A stretch of 64,000 nucleotides of DNA from Clostridioides difficile (GCA_012955965.1 JABBZI010000007.1:1-64000), one strand, 5' to 3'; shown: positions 1 to 8,636, numbered from the stretch's first letter. Notes: generated from the letters alone by a model not told the origin. Program-made: numbers and translations.

Positions 1-16
1 GGAGGTGCTTTTAATA

Positions 17-2302
17 ATGAGTAGAAATAAATATTTTGGCCCATTTGATGACAATGATTGCGATAATGGCTATGATGACTGCAATGGCGGTCATGATAAT
101 TGTAATAGCTGTGATTGTCATCACGGGTGTCCGCCATCATGTGTAGGGCCAACGGGTCCAATGGGTCCAAGAGGTAGAACAGGAGCAACGGGTCCGACGG
201 GCCCAACAGGCCCAAGAGGTCCAGGAGTAGGAGCAACAGGTCCAACAGGCCCAACAGGACCAACAGGAAATACAGGAGTGACAGGAAATACAGGAGCAAC
301 AGGATTAAGAGGCCCAACAGGGTCAACAGGGTCACCAGGTCCAACAGGAGCAACAGGAGCGACAGGCTTTGGAATAACAGGCCCAACAGGAGTAACAGGA
401 GCAACAGGAAATACAGGAGCAGATGGAGTAACAGGTCCAACAGGTCCAACAGGAGTAACAGGAGCAAATGGAATAACAGGCCCAACAGGAGCAACAGGAG
501 CAAATGGAGCAGCTGGGGGAACAGGAGCACCTGGAGCAACAGGAGCAACAGGAACACCTGGAGCAACAGGTCCAACAGGTTCAACAGGTCCAACAGGAGC
601 AAATGGATTAGCAGGGCCAACAGGAAATACAGGAGCAACAGGAACACCTGGAGCAACAGGAATAACAGGTCCAACAGGAGCAACAGGAGATACAGGTGCA
701 GATGGAACAACAGGTCCAACAGGGGCAACAGGAGTAACAGGAATAGGAATAACAGGTCCAACAGGTCCAACAGGAGCAACAGGAGTAGGAGTAACAGGAG
801 CAACAGGTCTAATAGGGCCAACAGGAGCAACAGGAACACCTGGAGTAACAGGCCCAACAGGAGCGACAGGAGCAACAGGAATAGGAATAACAGGCCCAAC
901 AGGAGCAACAGGAAATACAGGAGCAGATGGAGTAACAGGCCCAACAGGAGCAACAGGAAATACAGGAGATGCAGGAGTAACAGGCCCAACAGGAGCAACA
1001 GGAAATACAGGAATAGGAATAACAGGTCCAACAGGCCCAACAGGAGCGACAGGAGTAGGAGTAACAGGAGCAACAGGTTTAATAGGCCCAACAGGAGCAA
1101 CAGGAGATACAGGAGCAACAGGCCCAACAGGAAATACAGGAGCAACAGGAACAGCAGGTCTAATAGGCCCAACAGGAGCAACAGGAAATACAGGAGCAGA
1201 TGGAGCAACAGGTCCAACAGGAGTAACAGGGGCAACAGGAAATACAGGAGCAAATGGATTAGTAGGTCCAACAGGAAATACAGGAGCAACAGGGATAGGA
1301 ATAACAGGCCCAACAGGAAATACAGGAGCAACAGGAGTAGGCATAACAGGAGCAACAGGGGCAACAGGAGCAACAGGTCCAACAGGGGCAGATGGATTAG
1401 TAGGCCCAACAGGAGCAACAGGAAACACAGGAGCAGATGGAGTAGCAGGCCCAACGGGAGCAACAGGAGCAACAGGAAATACAGGAGCAGATGGAGCAAC
1501 AGGTCCAACAGGAGCAACAGGAAACACAGGAGCAGATGGATTAGTAGGTCCAACAGGAGCAACAGGAAATACAGGAGCAAATGGAGCAACAGGAGTAACA
1601 GGCCCAACAGGAGCAACAGGAAACACAGGAGCAGATGGAGCAACAGGTCCAACAGGAGCAACAGGAAACACAGGAGCAGATGGATTAGTAGGTCCAACAG
1701 GAGCAACAGGAAATACAGGAGCAACAGGGGCGACAGGAAATACAGGAGTAACAGGAGCAACAGGAAATACAGGAATTCCAGGAGCTAGTGCAATAATACC
1801 TTTTGCATCAGGCATACCACTATCACTTACAACTATAGCTGGCGGATTAGTAGGTACTCCAGGATTTGTTGGTTTTGGTAGTTCAGCTCCAGGCCTAAGT
1901 ATAGTTGGTGGAGTAATAGACCTTACAAACGCAGCAGGAACATTGACTAACTTTGCATTCTCAATGCCAAGAGCTGGAACAATAACATCTATTTCAGCAT
2001 ATTTCAGTACAACAGCAGCGCTTTCAATTGTTGGTTCAACAGTTACAATTACAGCAACACTTTACCAATCAACTGCACCAAATAACTCATTTACAGCAGT
2101 ACCAGGAGCAACAGTTACATTAGCTCCACCTCTTACAGGTATATTATCAATTGGTTCAGTTTCACATGGAATTACAACTGGATTAAATATAGCAGCAACA
2201 GCAGAAACACGATTCTTACTAGTATTTACTGCAACAGCTTCAGGACTTTCATTAGTTAATACTGTAGCAGGATATGCAAGTGCAGGAATCTCAATAAATT
2301 AG
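17..2302 (+). CDS. bclA3: BclA-type collagen-like exosporium glycoprotein
   Basis: Spore-surface glycoprotein of 761 aa, probably part of the hair-like exosporium layer. Residues 1-43 are a Cys/Asp/Asn-rich N-terminal domain. Residues about 44-590 are an almost unbroken Gly-X-Thr/Gly-Pro-Thr collagen-like repeat, a typical target of O-glycosylation on Thr in BclA proteins. Residues about 591-761 are a globular, Ser/Thr/Gly-rich C-terminal domain of the BclA type. The start is ATG at 17, because the SD GGAGGTG at 1-7 overlaps the longer GTG start at 5. The gene is followed by its own terminator, so it looks monocistronic; the promoter lies outside the window. The N-terminal sequence resembles C. 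difficile BclA3 rather than BclA1 or BclA2, but the paralogue choice comes from memory. The repeat number is expected to vary between strains, and near-identical repeats make assembly errors possible. Confidence 0.9.
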   Translation: MSRNKYFGPFDDNDCDNGYDDCNGGHDNCNSCDCHHGCPPSCVGPTGPMGPRGRTGATGPTGPTGPRGPGVGATGPTGPTGPTGNTGVTGNTGATGLRGPTGSTGSPGPTGATGATGFGITGPTGVTGATGNTGADGVTGPTGPTGVTGANGITGPTGATGANGAAGGTGAPGATGATGTPGATGPTGSTGPTGANGLAGPTGNTGATGTPGATGITGPTGATGDTGADGTTGPTGATGVTGIGITGPTGPTGATGVGVTGATGLIGPTGATGTPGVTGPTGATGATGIGITGPTGATGNTGADGVTGPTGATGNTGDAGVTGPTGATGNTGIGITGPTGPTGATGVGVTGATGLIGPTGATGDTGATGPTGNTGATGTAGLIGPTGATGNTGADGATGPTGVTGATGNTGANGLVGPTGNTGATGIGITGPTGNTGATGVGITGATGATGATGPTGADGLVGPTGATGNTGADGVAGPTGATGATGNTGADGATGPTGATGNTGADGLVGPTGATGNTGANGATGVTGPTGATGNTGADGATGPTGATGNTGADGLVGPTGATGNTGATGATGNTGVTGATGNTGIPGASAIIPFASGIPLSLTTIAGGLVGTPGFVGFGSSAPGLSIVGGVIDLTNAAGTLTNFAFSMPRAGTITSISAYFSTTAALSIVGSTVTITATLYQSTAPNNSFTAVPGATVTLAPPLTGILSIGSVSHGITTGLNIAATAETRFLLVFTATASGLSLVNTVAGYASAGISIN
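145..1785 (+). repeat. Collagen-like triplet repeat tract of the BclA gene
   Basis: About 1.6 kb of nine-base units encoding Gly-X-Thr triplets, with many near-identical longer blocks (for example repeated GNTGADG- and [12 protein letters not shown]-type units). GC content here is clearly above the rest of the window. The regularity also opens a 564-codon reading frame on the opposite strand (121-1815) rich in Pro-Val-Ala, which is an artefact of the repeat. Such tracts expand and contract by slippage or recombination. Confidence 0.9.
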
Positions 2303-2320
2303 ATTAGATAATTAAAAAAA

Positions 2321-2356
2321 GGCTTCTAGTATCTTATGGATATTAGAAGCTTTCTT
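2321..2356 (+). terminator. Rho-independent terminator after bclA3
   Basis: A 12-bp stem with one G-U pair (GCTTCTAGTATC with GATATTAGAAGC), a 5-nt loop and a short T-rich tail, 20 nt after the bclA stop codon. Confidence 0.8.
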
Positions 2357-2486
2357 AATACTAAATTGATAGATATAGTTTTAGTATTAATCTAATATTA
2401 ATTGATGAGCACAATATAAAGTACTATTATATAATATAAAATAATAACATTAAATTTGAAATAGGAAATTGTCTAGGGGGGATATT

Positions 2487-3248
2487 GTGAAAAATAATAT
2501 TGAGATATTAATGAATAATTTTGTAAAAGATTATTGTAAATCAAATAATATAACTACAAAATGGCAAGAGCTTTTATTTGCTTATGCATCTGTTGAAGAC
2601 GATATGTTTCATCAGTTAAAAAGTGCTGTAGGAACATCTCATGCTATGCCAAAAGACTTTCTGAAAGATGGTAAAACTATAATTACATATTTTATACCTT
2701 TTGATGAAAGTGTGAACAATAGTAATGTTGGAGGATTTGAATGTTCAGAAATTTGGGCAAGAGCATACATAGAAACTAATAGATTAATTTCAGATTTGAA
2801 CAATTTTTTATGTGAAGAATTAGAAAAAATAGGATTTAGTTCATATGCTATTCCTGGTTCATATAATTTTGATAATAACAAATTAATTAGTGATTGGTCA
2901 CAAAGACATATTGCATTCATAGCAGGTCTGGGAACTTTTGGATTAAATAATATGCTTATTACAGAAAAAGGGTGTTGTGGAAGGATAGGAAGTATAATCA
3001 CAAGTTTAGAATTAGAGCCAACTAAAAGACCAAAACAAGAATACTGTTTATATAAACAGAATAACAGTTGTAAAAAGTGTGTAAGTAAATGTGTAAAAGG
3101 AGCCTTAAAAGTAGATGGGTTTAATAGAAATAAGTGTTATGAGATGTGTATGCTAAATGAAGCTAAGTATTCTTATATAGGTGGATGTGACATTTGTGGA
3201 AAATGTATAGTTGGAGTTCCTTGTTCAGTAATAAATCCATCAAGATAA
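2487..3248 (+). CDS. QueG-related 4Fe-4S protein (DUF1730/epoxyqueuosine reductase-like)
   Basis: A 253-aa soluble iron-sulfur protein. The middle contains the pattern SQRHIAFIAGLGTFGLNN, which resembles the cofactor-binding part of epoxyqueuosine reductase-like proteins. The C-terminus carries ferredoxin-like cysteine clusters (CKKCVSKC, then CDICGKC and a final C). True QueG has a longer C-terminal region, so the substrate may differ; I would not call it QueG. GTG at 2487 is chosen as start because a strong SD (AGGGGGG) lies 6 nt upstream; the TTG at 2469 lies before that SD. It stands alone between bclA and a promoter at 3.3 kb. Its position beside bclA3 recalls the place where a conjugative transposon sits in strain 630. 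Confidence 0.7.
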   Translation: MKNNIEILMNNFVKDYCKSNNITTKWQELLFAYASVEDDMFHQLKSAVGTSHAMPKDFLKDGKTIITYFIPFDESVNNSNVGGFECSEIWARAYIETNRLISDLNNFLCEELEKIGFSSYAIPGSYNFDNNKLISDWSQRHIAFIAGLGTFGLNNMLITEKGCCGRIGSIITSLELEPTKRPKQEYCLYKQNNSCKKCVSKCVKGALKVDGFNRNKCYEMCMLNEAKYSYIGGCDICGKCIVGVPCSVINPSR

Positions 3249-3332
3249 AGATTTAACATTGATTAAAGATTCTGATTATATGTGTAATGAGTCGTAAAGA
3301 CAGAAAAAATATAAATAAAGAATTTGTATTGA

Positions 3333-3361
3333 TTGACAACTATTTATGCTATTGATAGACT
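3333..3361 (+). promoter_or_regulatory. Sigma-A-type promoter for the CD3324-family gene
   Basis: TTGACA at 3333-3338 and TAGACT at 3356-3361, separated by 17 nt. Transcription would start near 3368 and give a leader of about 150 nt before the first recognised gene. Confidence 0.6.
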
Positions 3362-3400
3362 TATATGTATTGTTGTAATGTATAAGGAGGGTGAGAATTT

Positions 3401-3430
3401 ATGTTTGATTTAATCTTTATTTTTGCATAG
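3401..3430 (+). CDS. Possible 9-codon leader peptide (MFDLIFIFA)
   Basis: A very short reading frame with a strong SD (AAGGAGGGTGA, 3382-3392) 8 nt before the ATG. The stop codon lies inside the left arm of the inverted repeat at 3425-3479. The strong ribosome site in front of such a short, hydrophobic peptide suggests translation-coupled control of the downstream gene, but no experiment is implied. Confidence 0.35.
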   Translation: MFDLIFIFA

Positions 3431-3479
3431 CAAGGGCTATTGCAAATATAAAATTTAATATATAAATAGCCCTTTGCTA
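3425..3479 (+). promoter_or_regulatory. Inverted repeat in the leader (possible attenuator)
   Basis: ATAGCAAGGGCTATT pairs with AATAGCCCTTTGCTAT, leaving one bulged base; the loop is about 24 nt and AT-rich. It begins at the stop codon of the short leader frame. No T-run follows, so it is not a simple terminator. It could be a processing or translational-control hairpin. Confidence 0.5.
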
Positions 3480-3481
3480 TT

Positions 3482-3508
3482 CCTAATAAAAAATTACTAT
3501 TTAATAGG
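3482..3508 (+). promoter_or_regulatory. Hairpin that could mask the SD of the next gene
   Basis: CCTAATAAA pairs with TTTAATAGG with one mismatch. The right arm overlaps the SD AGGAG at 3506-3510 used by the gene starting at 3518. If it forms, translation initiation would be reduced. Confidence 0.4.
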
Positions 3509-3517
3509 AGAGCAAAA

Positions 3518-3793
3518 ATGAGCTATAAAAAAGCAATACATATATTACCAGAAGAATTACTCAAATTAATACAAGAATATGTAGATGGAGAATATATATA
3601 TATTCCAAGAAAATATAATAATAAAAAAGAATGGGGAAGTAATACATCTACTCGTGAAGAGTTATCCATTAGAAATATGCAAATTTACGAAGATTATCAA
3701 GTTGGATATGATTTGAAATACTTATCAGAAAAATATTATTTATCTTTGAAAAGCATTCAAAGAATTGTATTACAAGAAAAAAAGAAAAGATAG
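3518..3793 (+). CDS. CD3324-family small HTH protein
   Basis: A 91-aa protein with the composition of a small DNA-binding regulator. The motif GEYIYIPRK near residues 29-37 and a C-terminal helix-turn-helix-like stretch (YDLKYLSEKYYLSLKSIQRIV) match the conserved family named after C. difficile CD3324, which resembles the Mor-type activators of phage origin. The targets are unknown. The SD AGGAG is 7 nt before the ATG and may be buried in a hairpin. It is transcribed alone with a 150-nt leader and its own terminator. Confidence 0.7.
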   Translation: MSYKKAIHILPEELLKLIQEYVDGEYIYIPRKYNNKKEWGSNTSTREELSIRNMQIYEDYQVGYDLKYLSEKYYLSLKSIQRIVLQEKKKR

Positions 3794-3798
3794 TTAAG

Positions 3799-3843
3799 AA
3801 TGAGTCAGTGTAATTTTATAATTATACTGACTCATTTTCTTTT
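3799..3843 (+). terminator. Terminator after the CD3324-family gene
   Basis: A stem of about 15 bp (ATGAGTCAGTGTAAT with ATTATACTGACTCAT, one G-U pair) followed by TTTTCTTTT. Confidence 0.85.
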
Positions 3844-4008
3844 GATAAAAGTGTTTGAGGTATAGTTTCTTTTAGGTGGATGTTATAATTTAAGTAATTT
3901 CAATAACTTATACAAGTAGTAACAAAGTCAGCTGTAAAGTACTTAATAAGAAGTACTAGTCTTTTGTATAAGAGAAATTAAAATTTATTAAAATTAGGAG
4001 GTCTTGTT

Positions 4009-4062
4009 TTGAGAAAAATACTTGATTATATTCCACCTTTTCATAACTTTCTATTAGTTTAG
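4009..4062 (+). CDS. Possible 17-codon small ORF upstream of the DUF1062 gene
   Basis: The frame starts with TTG at 4009, 7 nt after a perfect SD (AGGAGG, 3996-4001), and encodes MRKILDYIPPFHNFLLV. It ends 28 nt before the DUF1062 start. A perfect SD in front of so short a frame suggests a leader peptide or a small protein. The double proline followed by hydrophobic residues is the kind of sequence that can stall ribosomes, but this is only inference. It could also be the degraded start of an old gene. Confidence 0.35.
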   Translation: MRKILDYIPPFHNFLLV

Positions 4063-4090
4063 TAATATTAATAGAAAGGAAATTGTATTT

Positions 4091-4651
4091 ATGCAAGAAA
4101 TAATTTGGGAAGTGGAATATGCTTCCCAACTACCTGTAATTAGGTATTGTAAAAAATGTGGAAAAAAGACTGAATATATTTGTTCAGATTTATTTAGAGT
4201 TAATGCTCAACATAAATATTTAGATATATGGTTAATATATAAGTGTTCAAATTGTGATTCAACATGGAACTCAACTATATATTCTCGTGTTAATCCAAAA
4301 AACTTAAATTCAGAAATACTGGAACAATTTCATACTAATGATAGTAATCTTGTTAAGCAATATGCTATGAATGTAGAGCTTTTACATAGAAATGGAGCAG
4401 AAGTTGGTATTCCAGAATACAAAATAGTAGGTCAAGAAATTAACATTAATGACCTCACACAAGTTAGAATTGTAAGTAAGTATCCGTCTCAGCTAAAGGT
4501 ATCAACATTATTACGTGAAAAACTAGGTCTATCCAGGAAGAAATTTGATGCAATGTTAGAGTGTGGGATTATTAAAAGTATATCTGGAGTTGATTTAAAG
4601 AAAAGTAAATTAAATTATGAAATTATGTTAGAGATAGGTAAGGAGAAGTAG
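4091..4651 (+). CDS. DUF1062 domain protein
   Basis: A 186-aa soluble protein. The N-terminus holds a zinc-ribbon-like arrangement (CKKCGKKTEYIC near residues 20-31, then YKCSNCDSTWN near residues 56-66) and the family signature FRVNAQHKYLDIWLIYKC. The C-terminal part (about residues 125-180) looks like a small S4-like basic domain (ASTLLREKLGLSRKKFDAML pattern). No function is established for the family; RNA or nucleic-acid binding is plausible from the zinc ribbon plus the S4-like region. The SD AGAAAGG precedes the ATG. Confidence 0.75.
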   Translation: MQEIIWEVEYASQLPVIRYCKKCGKKTEYICSDLFRVNAQHKYLDIWLIYKCSNCDSTWNSTIYSRVNPKNLNSEILEQFHTNDSNLVKQYAMNVELLHRNGAEVGIPEYKIVGQEININDLTQVRIVSKYPSQLKVSTLLREKLGLSRKKFDAMLECGIIKSISGVDLKKSKLNYEIMLEIGKEK

Positions 4652-4710
4652 AAATCTTAAAATTGACCAGAATAACTAACTTAATATATGTTCTATTACT
4701 ACATCATTTT

Positions 4711-4750
4711 AAAAAATAGTGGCTATGAAAAATGAAAAGCCACTATTTTT
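4711..4750. terminator. Bidirectional terminator between DUF1062 and the toroid-protein gene
   Basis: AAAAATAGTGGCT pairs with AGCCACTATTTTT around a 13-nt loop, with A and T runs on both sides. It serves the convergent genes ending at 4651 (+) and 4762 (-). Confidence 0.85.
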
Positions 4751-4761
4751 ATGTATAACTA

Positions 4762-5595
4762 TTATCTTTCTAAATTTTTTAATATTTCATAGTAGTGTTT
4801 TGTAGCCAATGTACTTGGTTTACCTTTTTTACAGAAAGATAACTTGGATAGTTTTGGAACTACACGTTCGACAATAATTTTATTATCTATCATCTTAGAT
4901 TCAAGTGTTTTTAAAGCTTCTAAAAATCTTTTATCCTGCTTTGCACGATTGTAAAATGATAAAACATAAACGTAAAGGAATAGGTTATAATTACGGAAAG
5001 GATATTCAACTTGCATAAATAATGTACCAATTCCATAATGACAAGGGCCAATTGGTTTTTTAATAGTCCAATGGTCAAGTAGAAAATCTACAGCTTTGTC
5101 AAGTTTTGACTCTTTATTTAGATAATCACTAAAACGGAATGCGTTTAGTATATTAAGTGTTGGAAGAGGATTTGAGTATTCAGTTTCTGGACCACGACCA
5201 AAACTAAATTTATTGCAACGCCATCCACCATCAGTATACTGTGTATCTAAAAAATATTGAAATGTTTTATGCATTCTAATGTCAAGTGCATAACCCATAT
5301 GACAAAGTACATTAGCTGCGTTAGCAGTATGGCAAGGGTAAATACCTCCATTTGGATATAATTTAAAACGTCCATCTTCTCGCCATGTGCTAAATATCAA
5401 TTCAGCACATTCTTGAAGTAAAGTATCATCCGAGTTCACACCTAATTCTAACAAATAAAGTATACTATCAAGAGTGGAGAAAGGGGAACCTTTTATTAAA
5501 CGTTTGTCAGGTGTAGTCCAATAGTCTGCACCATTATCATGTCTGTGTGATAATATTACTTCAATATCTGATAAATATTGATTTTCTACATTCAT
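4762..5595 (-). CDS. Prenyltransferase/terpene-cyclase-like alpha/alpha-toroid protein
   Basis: A 277-aa protein resembling the alpha6-alpha6 barrel of squalene-hopene cyclase and protein prenyltransferases. Repeat-like segments such as FLDTQYTDGGWRCNKF (QxxDGGW-type) and YPNGGIYPCHTANAANVL are visible. It is far shorter than a full squalene cyclase and the catalytic DxDD motif is not evident, so cyclase activity cannot be claimed. There is no signal peptide, so it is probably cytoplasmic. The SD GGAG lies upstream of the ATG. It has the same orientation as the DUF3786 gene 70 nt upstream, so the two may share a transcript. Confidence 0.6.
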   Translation of the reverse strand: MNVENQYLSDIEVILSHRHDNGADYWTTPDKRLIKGSPFSTLDSILYLLELGVNSDDTLLQECAELIFSTWREDGRFKLYPNGGIYPCHTANAANVLCHMGYALDIRMHKTFQYFLDTQYTDGGWRCNKFSFGRGPETEYSNPLPTLNILNAFRFSDYLNKESKLDKAVDFLLDHWTIKKPIGPCHYGIGTLFMQVEYPFRNYNLFLYVYVLSFYNRAKQDKRFLEALKTLESKMIDNKIIVERVVPKLSKLSFCKKGKPSTLATKHYYEILKNLER

Positions 5596-5665
5596 TTTTG
5601 TGACTCCATTTCATATTATATTCAGCATAAATCTATAAAAAATTTTATTATGATATTATTGATAT

Positions 5666-6295
5666 TTATATTTGCTTTATTTTATTCAGGATAGCATCTA
5701 TAGCTGTATCAGGAACAACTGCTAAATCTTCTGCATTAAAATAATAAATTATATTAGAATCAAATAATATATTTGAATTTGGAGAAAACTCATCATCTCC
5801 AAACCAAAGTATAAATATCATAGAAGTATTACCCATATATGTGAACTTATAGGCTAAATCACCCATATCTACTTTTTCAGCTCCCATATTTTCCATAACT
5901 AACTTATATTTTTCTATTTGAGATGTAAAAACTTCTGAAAGCCTAGCTAGAGTTCTGTTTAAAAAGTTTGGATAGTAAACATTGCCACCAGGTATTTCTT
6001 TAAAAGTTACATATTTATTAGTTCTAGGAATACCCTTAGCATTAATTAAGTATCTAACTATCAAAATTTTAAGTTCGAAGTTTTTACAGATACTACCATT
6101 ATCATTCCAAACTTCTCCACTTGGATAATCTATGATATATCGTTTACCAAAAAAATTTAGTGTGAATCTGTTCAAATCACTGTTGAAAGATATATTACTT
6201 AAATTGCTAATTGTATGAGGGTCTAATTCTTTAAATTTTTCTCGAGCATAGTCAAATGGAACATTATAATTACTTTTTGTTAACTTTTCATCCAT
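5666..6295 (-). CDS. DUF3786 domain protein
   Basis: A 209-aa soluble protein with DUF3786 features: an N-terminal region ending in a PSGEVW-type strand, the central PGGNVYYPNFLNR motif and the C-terminal LWFGDDEFSPNSNILFD ... AEDLAVVP block. The biochemical role is unknown; in anaerobes, relatives often neighbour corrinoid or Fe-S protein genes. ATG at 6295 is chosen because the SD GGAGG lies just upstream and overlaps the longer TTG start at 6310. Confidence 0.75.
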   Translation of the reverse strand: MDEKLTKSNYNVPFDYAREKFKELDPHTISNLSNISFNSDLNRFTLNFFGKRYIIDYPSGEVWNDNGSICKNFELKILIVRYLINAKGIPRTNKYVTFKEIPGGNVYYPNFLNRTLARLSEVFTSQIEKYKLVMENMGAEKVDMGDLAYKFTYMGNTSMIFILWFGDDEFSPNSNILFDSNIIYYFNAEDLAVVPDTAIDAILNKIKQI

Positions 6296-6607
6296 AATTT
6301 TTTCCTCCAATTTAAATAATTAAAGATGTGTTCATAAGAAGTTGTCTTATTATTGATTTTATTACATATTTAAAATATTACAATAATAAGTTATTAAATA
6401 AATTTTGATATTTAAGTAAACACATATAAAATAAATACAAAGTACTTGGAATGTAAAGTTTTTGTATCTAAAATATTTTATTTGTAAAATATTAAGTAGT
6501 TATTGTAAGCTATAATATGGGAGTATAGTATTAGATGTAAATTTGCAAAGAGATTTATTAAAGGTACAGATTAAAATGTTATTAAACATATAAATGGAGG
6601 AGTTAGT
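6296..6607. other. AT-rich divergent promoter region
   Basis: Lies between the DUF3786 gene (-) and the response-regulator gene (+) and must hold two promoters. It is extremely AT-rich, with a TATAAT at 6511-6516 but no convincing -35 at the right distance. No riboswitch, repeat or coding remnant was recognised. Confidence 0.5.
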
Positions 6608-7267
6608 ATGTCTAAGATATTAGTAATAGATGATGAGCTAGATATGTTAAAGCTGATTGAAAATGTACTAAAAAGAGATGGTCATGAAGTGAAGGTAATT
6701 AGTGATGTAGAGAATGCTATGGATATAAATTTTAACTCTTTTAATCTAATAATATTAGATGTAATGATGCCTAAGATTGATGGTTTTGAAATATGCAAAG
6801 CTATAAGGAATAAGGTTGATTGTCCAATACTGTTTTTGACAGCTAAAAATATGGAAAGTGATATTATGTATGGTCTTGGTATAGGAGCAGACGATTATAT
6901 AACAAAACCATTTGGTGTAGGAGAGTTAAGGGCTAGAATAACTGCTCATCTAAGAAGAGAAAATAGAGAGAAAAAAAATTTATTAACTATATCAAATGTT
7001 CAATTTAATTTTTTAGGAAAAGAAGTCTCAATTGATGGCAAAAAAATTAATTTTACTAAGAGTGAATATTTGATATGTGAATTTTTAGCAAAAAATAAGG
7101 GGCAAGTATTTTCAAAAGAAAGAATATATGAGTCAGTATATGGTTTTGATGGAGAAAGCGATATAAGTGCTATTACAGAACATATAAAAAATATACGAAG
7201 TAAATTAAAACAATATGATGTTTATACAATAGAAACTGTATGGGGTATAGGATATAAATGGATGTAA
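6608..7267 (+). CDS. OmpR/PhoB-family response regulator (orphan)
   Basis: A 219-aa two-component response regulator. The receiver occupies residues 1-115 with the acidic pair DDE at 8-10, phospho-acceptor Asp51 (LIILDVMMP) and the lysine of ITKPFG. The winged-helix DNA-binding domain spans about residues 125-219 (KGQVFSKERIYESVYG, then TVWGIGYKW). The SD GGAGG precedes the ATG. No histidine kinase gene adjoins it: the next gene encodes a membrane protein and is separated by a terminator. The cognate kinase must therefore lie elsewhere. The target regulon is unknown. Confidence 0.9.
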   Translation: MSKILVIDDELDMLKLIENVLKRDGHEVKVISDVENAMDINFNSFNLIILDVMMPKIDGFEICKAIRNKVDCPILFLTAKNMESDIMYGLGIGADDYITKPFGVGELRARITAHLRRENREKKNLLTISNVQFNFLGKEVSIDGKKINFTKSEYLICEFLAKNKGQVFSKERIYESVYGFDGESDISAITEHIKNIRSKLKQYDVYTIETVWGIGYKWM

Positions 7268-7319
7268 TAAATAGACGTGCAATTTAGTGAAAATATTATA
7301 TATATCTACAAAATGTTTG

Positions 7320-7370
7320 TAAAATATTAATCTATATATTAAAATTTAATTTATAGATTAATATTTTTTG
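7320..7370 (+). terminator. Terminator after the response regulator
   Basis: A 15-bp perfect stem (AAATATTAATCTATA with TATAGATTAATATTT) and a T-rich tail. Confidence 0.75.
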
Positions 7371-7478
7371 TGAATGACAAAATTGTAAGGTATTTTGTTA
7401 TAAAATATTAATATTCGTAGTGTATACTAATAATAAGGTATTTAGTATTAAATCTTGAGAAAAGGATGGTTATCTCTA

Positions 7479-8537
7479 ATGGATAAACTAAAGAATATTA
7501 GAAAGAGTTTACTACAGTATACATTTTTATTTTTACTAATAGGTATAACAATTTATCTAGTGTTTAAAACATTAGACATTAAAATGTTATCAAATGTTAT
7601 AGTTATGGTAGATAAGAAATTTTTATTCATAGGTGCTTTGGCAATAATGTCTCATATAATGCTTGAAGGAGTAGTAATGAAGATAATTATAGAAAGTACT
7701 CACAAAGTCAATATTAGATTTATTGGTTTTAAGTTGGCCATTATGGGATTTTATTATAATTTAATAACTCCTTTTGCTTCAGGAAGTCAACCAGTGCAGA
7801 TATATGTGCTTAAAAAATGTAAAATGCCACTTAGTAAGGCAAGTGCAGTTATTACCAATAAGTCTATTATTTTTCAAATAGTAGTTACTTTTTATTGTAC
7901 AATACTTGTGCTAATGAATTTTTCTATGTTAGAAAAACAGATGAAAATGATTATGCCTTTAGTTTTTCTAGGGATAGCTATTAACTCATTTGTCCTAATT
8001 ATGATAATATTAGTTATTTTAAATCCTGAAAAAATAAAATATTTTATGAGATTTTCTATCAAACATATATCAAAGATTAAATTTTTAAAATTTTTAGATA
8101 ATAAGATTGACTCTATAGAAAGTTTTATAGATGATTATAGTAAAGCGATAAGTTTTTTTGCCAAGAATAAAAAAGTATTAATTTCAACTATAATAGTAAC
8201 TTTTATTCAATTAAGTGCTTACTTTAGTGTTTCATTTTGGATATACAAAGCATTTAATTTACAAGGTTACAGTTACGTCTATATATTAACACTACAAGCA
8301 TTTTTATATATGGCGATATCACCAATACCAACACCTGGGAATGTAGGAGCTAATGAATTGGCATTTTTCACTATATTCAAATCAGTATTCCCTCAATCTT
8401 TGATGGGATATGCAGTATTTCTATATGGTGGGTTTATGTACTACTTGATTCTTATTGGAAGTGGAATATTTACTGTAATCACTCACTACAGAATGAAAAA
8501 TAGGATTGGAAGAAATGTAGTTTTAAGTGAAAATTAA
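7479..8537 (+). CDS. Flippase-like membrane protein (LPG synthase TM / UPF0104 family)
   Basis: A 352-aa integral membrane protein with about eight hydrophobic segments and the family signatures FYYNLITPFASGSQPVQ and SPIPTPGNVGANELAF. Members resemble the membrane half of lysyl-phosphatidylglycerol synthase (MprF) and the AglD-type flippases. It lacks the aminoacyl-transferase domain, so a lipid-flipping or export role is more likely than lipid aminoacylation. ATG at 7479 is preferred: the SD-like AAAGGATGG at 7460-7468 lies after the longer TTG start at 7455. The substrate is unknown. Confidence 0.75.
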   Translation: MDKLKNIRKSLLQYTFLFLLIGITIYLVFKTLDIKMLSNVIVMVDKKFLFIGALAIMSHIMLEGVVMKIIIESTHKVNIRFIGFKLAIMGFYYNLITPFASGSQPVQIYVLKKCKMPLSKASAVITNKSIIFQIVVTFYCTILVLMNFSMLEKQMKMIMPLVFLGIAINSFVLIMIILVILNPEKIKYFMRFSIKHISKIKFLKFLDNKIDSIESFIDDYSKAISFFAKNKKVLISTIIVTFIQLSAYFSVSFWIYKAFNLQGYSYVYILTLQAFLYMAISPIPTPGNVGANELAFFTIFKSVFPQSLMGYAVFLYGGFMYYLILIGSGIFTVITHYRMKNRIGRNVVLSEN

Positions 8538-8560
8538 ATAGATTTAAATAAGCGTATATT

Positions 8561-8636
8561 AAAAAATATGTCATAAGAGCTATAATATTTTAATTAGATA
8601 GTTGAAATATAAAGATTATTATGACATATTTTTTTT
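8561..8636 (+). terminator. Hairpin terminator upstream of fdhF
   Basis: AAATATGTCATAA pairs with TTATGACATATTT, and a run of T residues follows. The intervening loop of about 40 nt is long, with AT pairing possible inside it. Confidence 0.6.

Noticed and set aside
145-1785. Regular repeats that might be taken for a CRISPR array
   Set aside because: The repeats are 9-base codon triplets inside a coding frame without unique spacers.
121-1815. 564-codon reading frame on the minus strand opposite bclA
   Set aside because: Pro-Val-Ala repeat made only by the antisense of the Gly-X-Thr tract; no SD, no domain.
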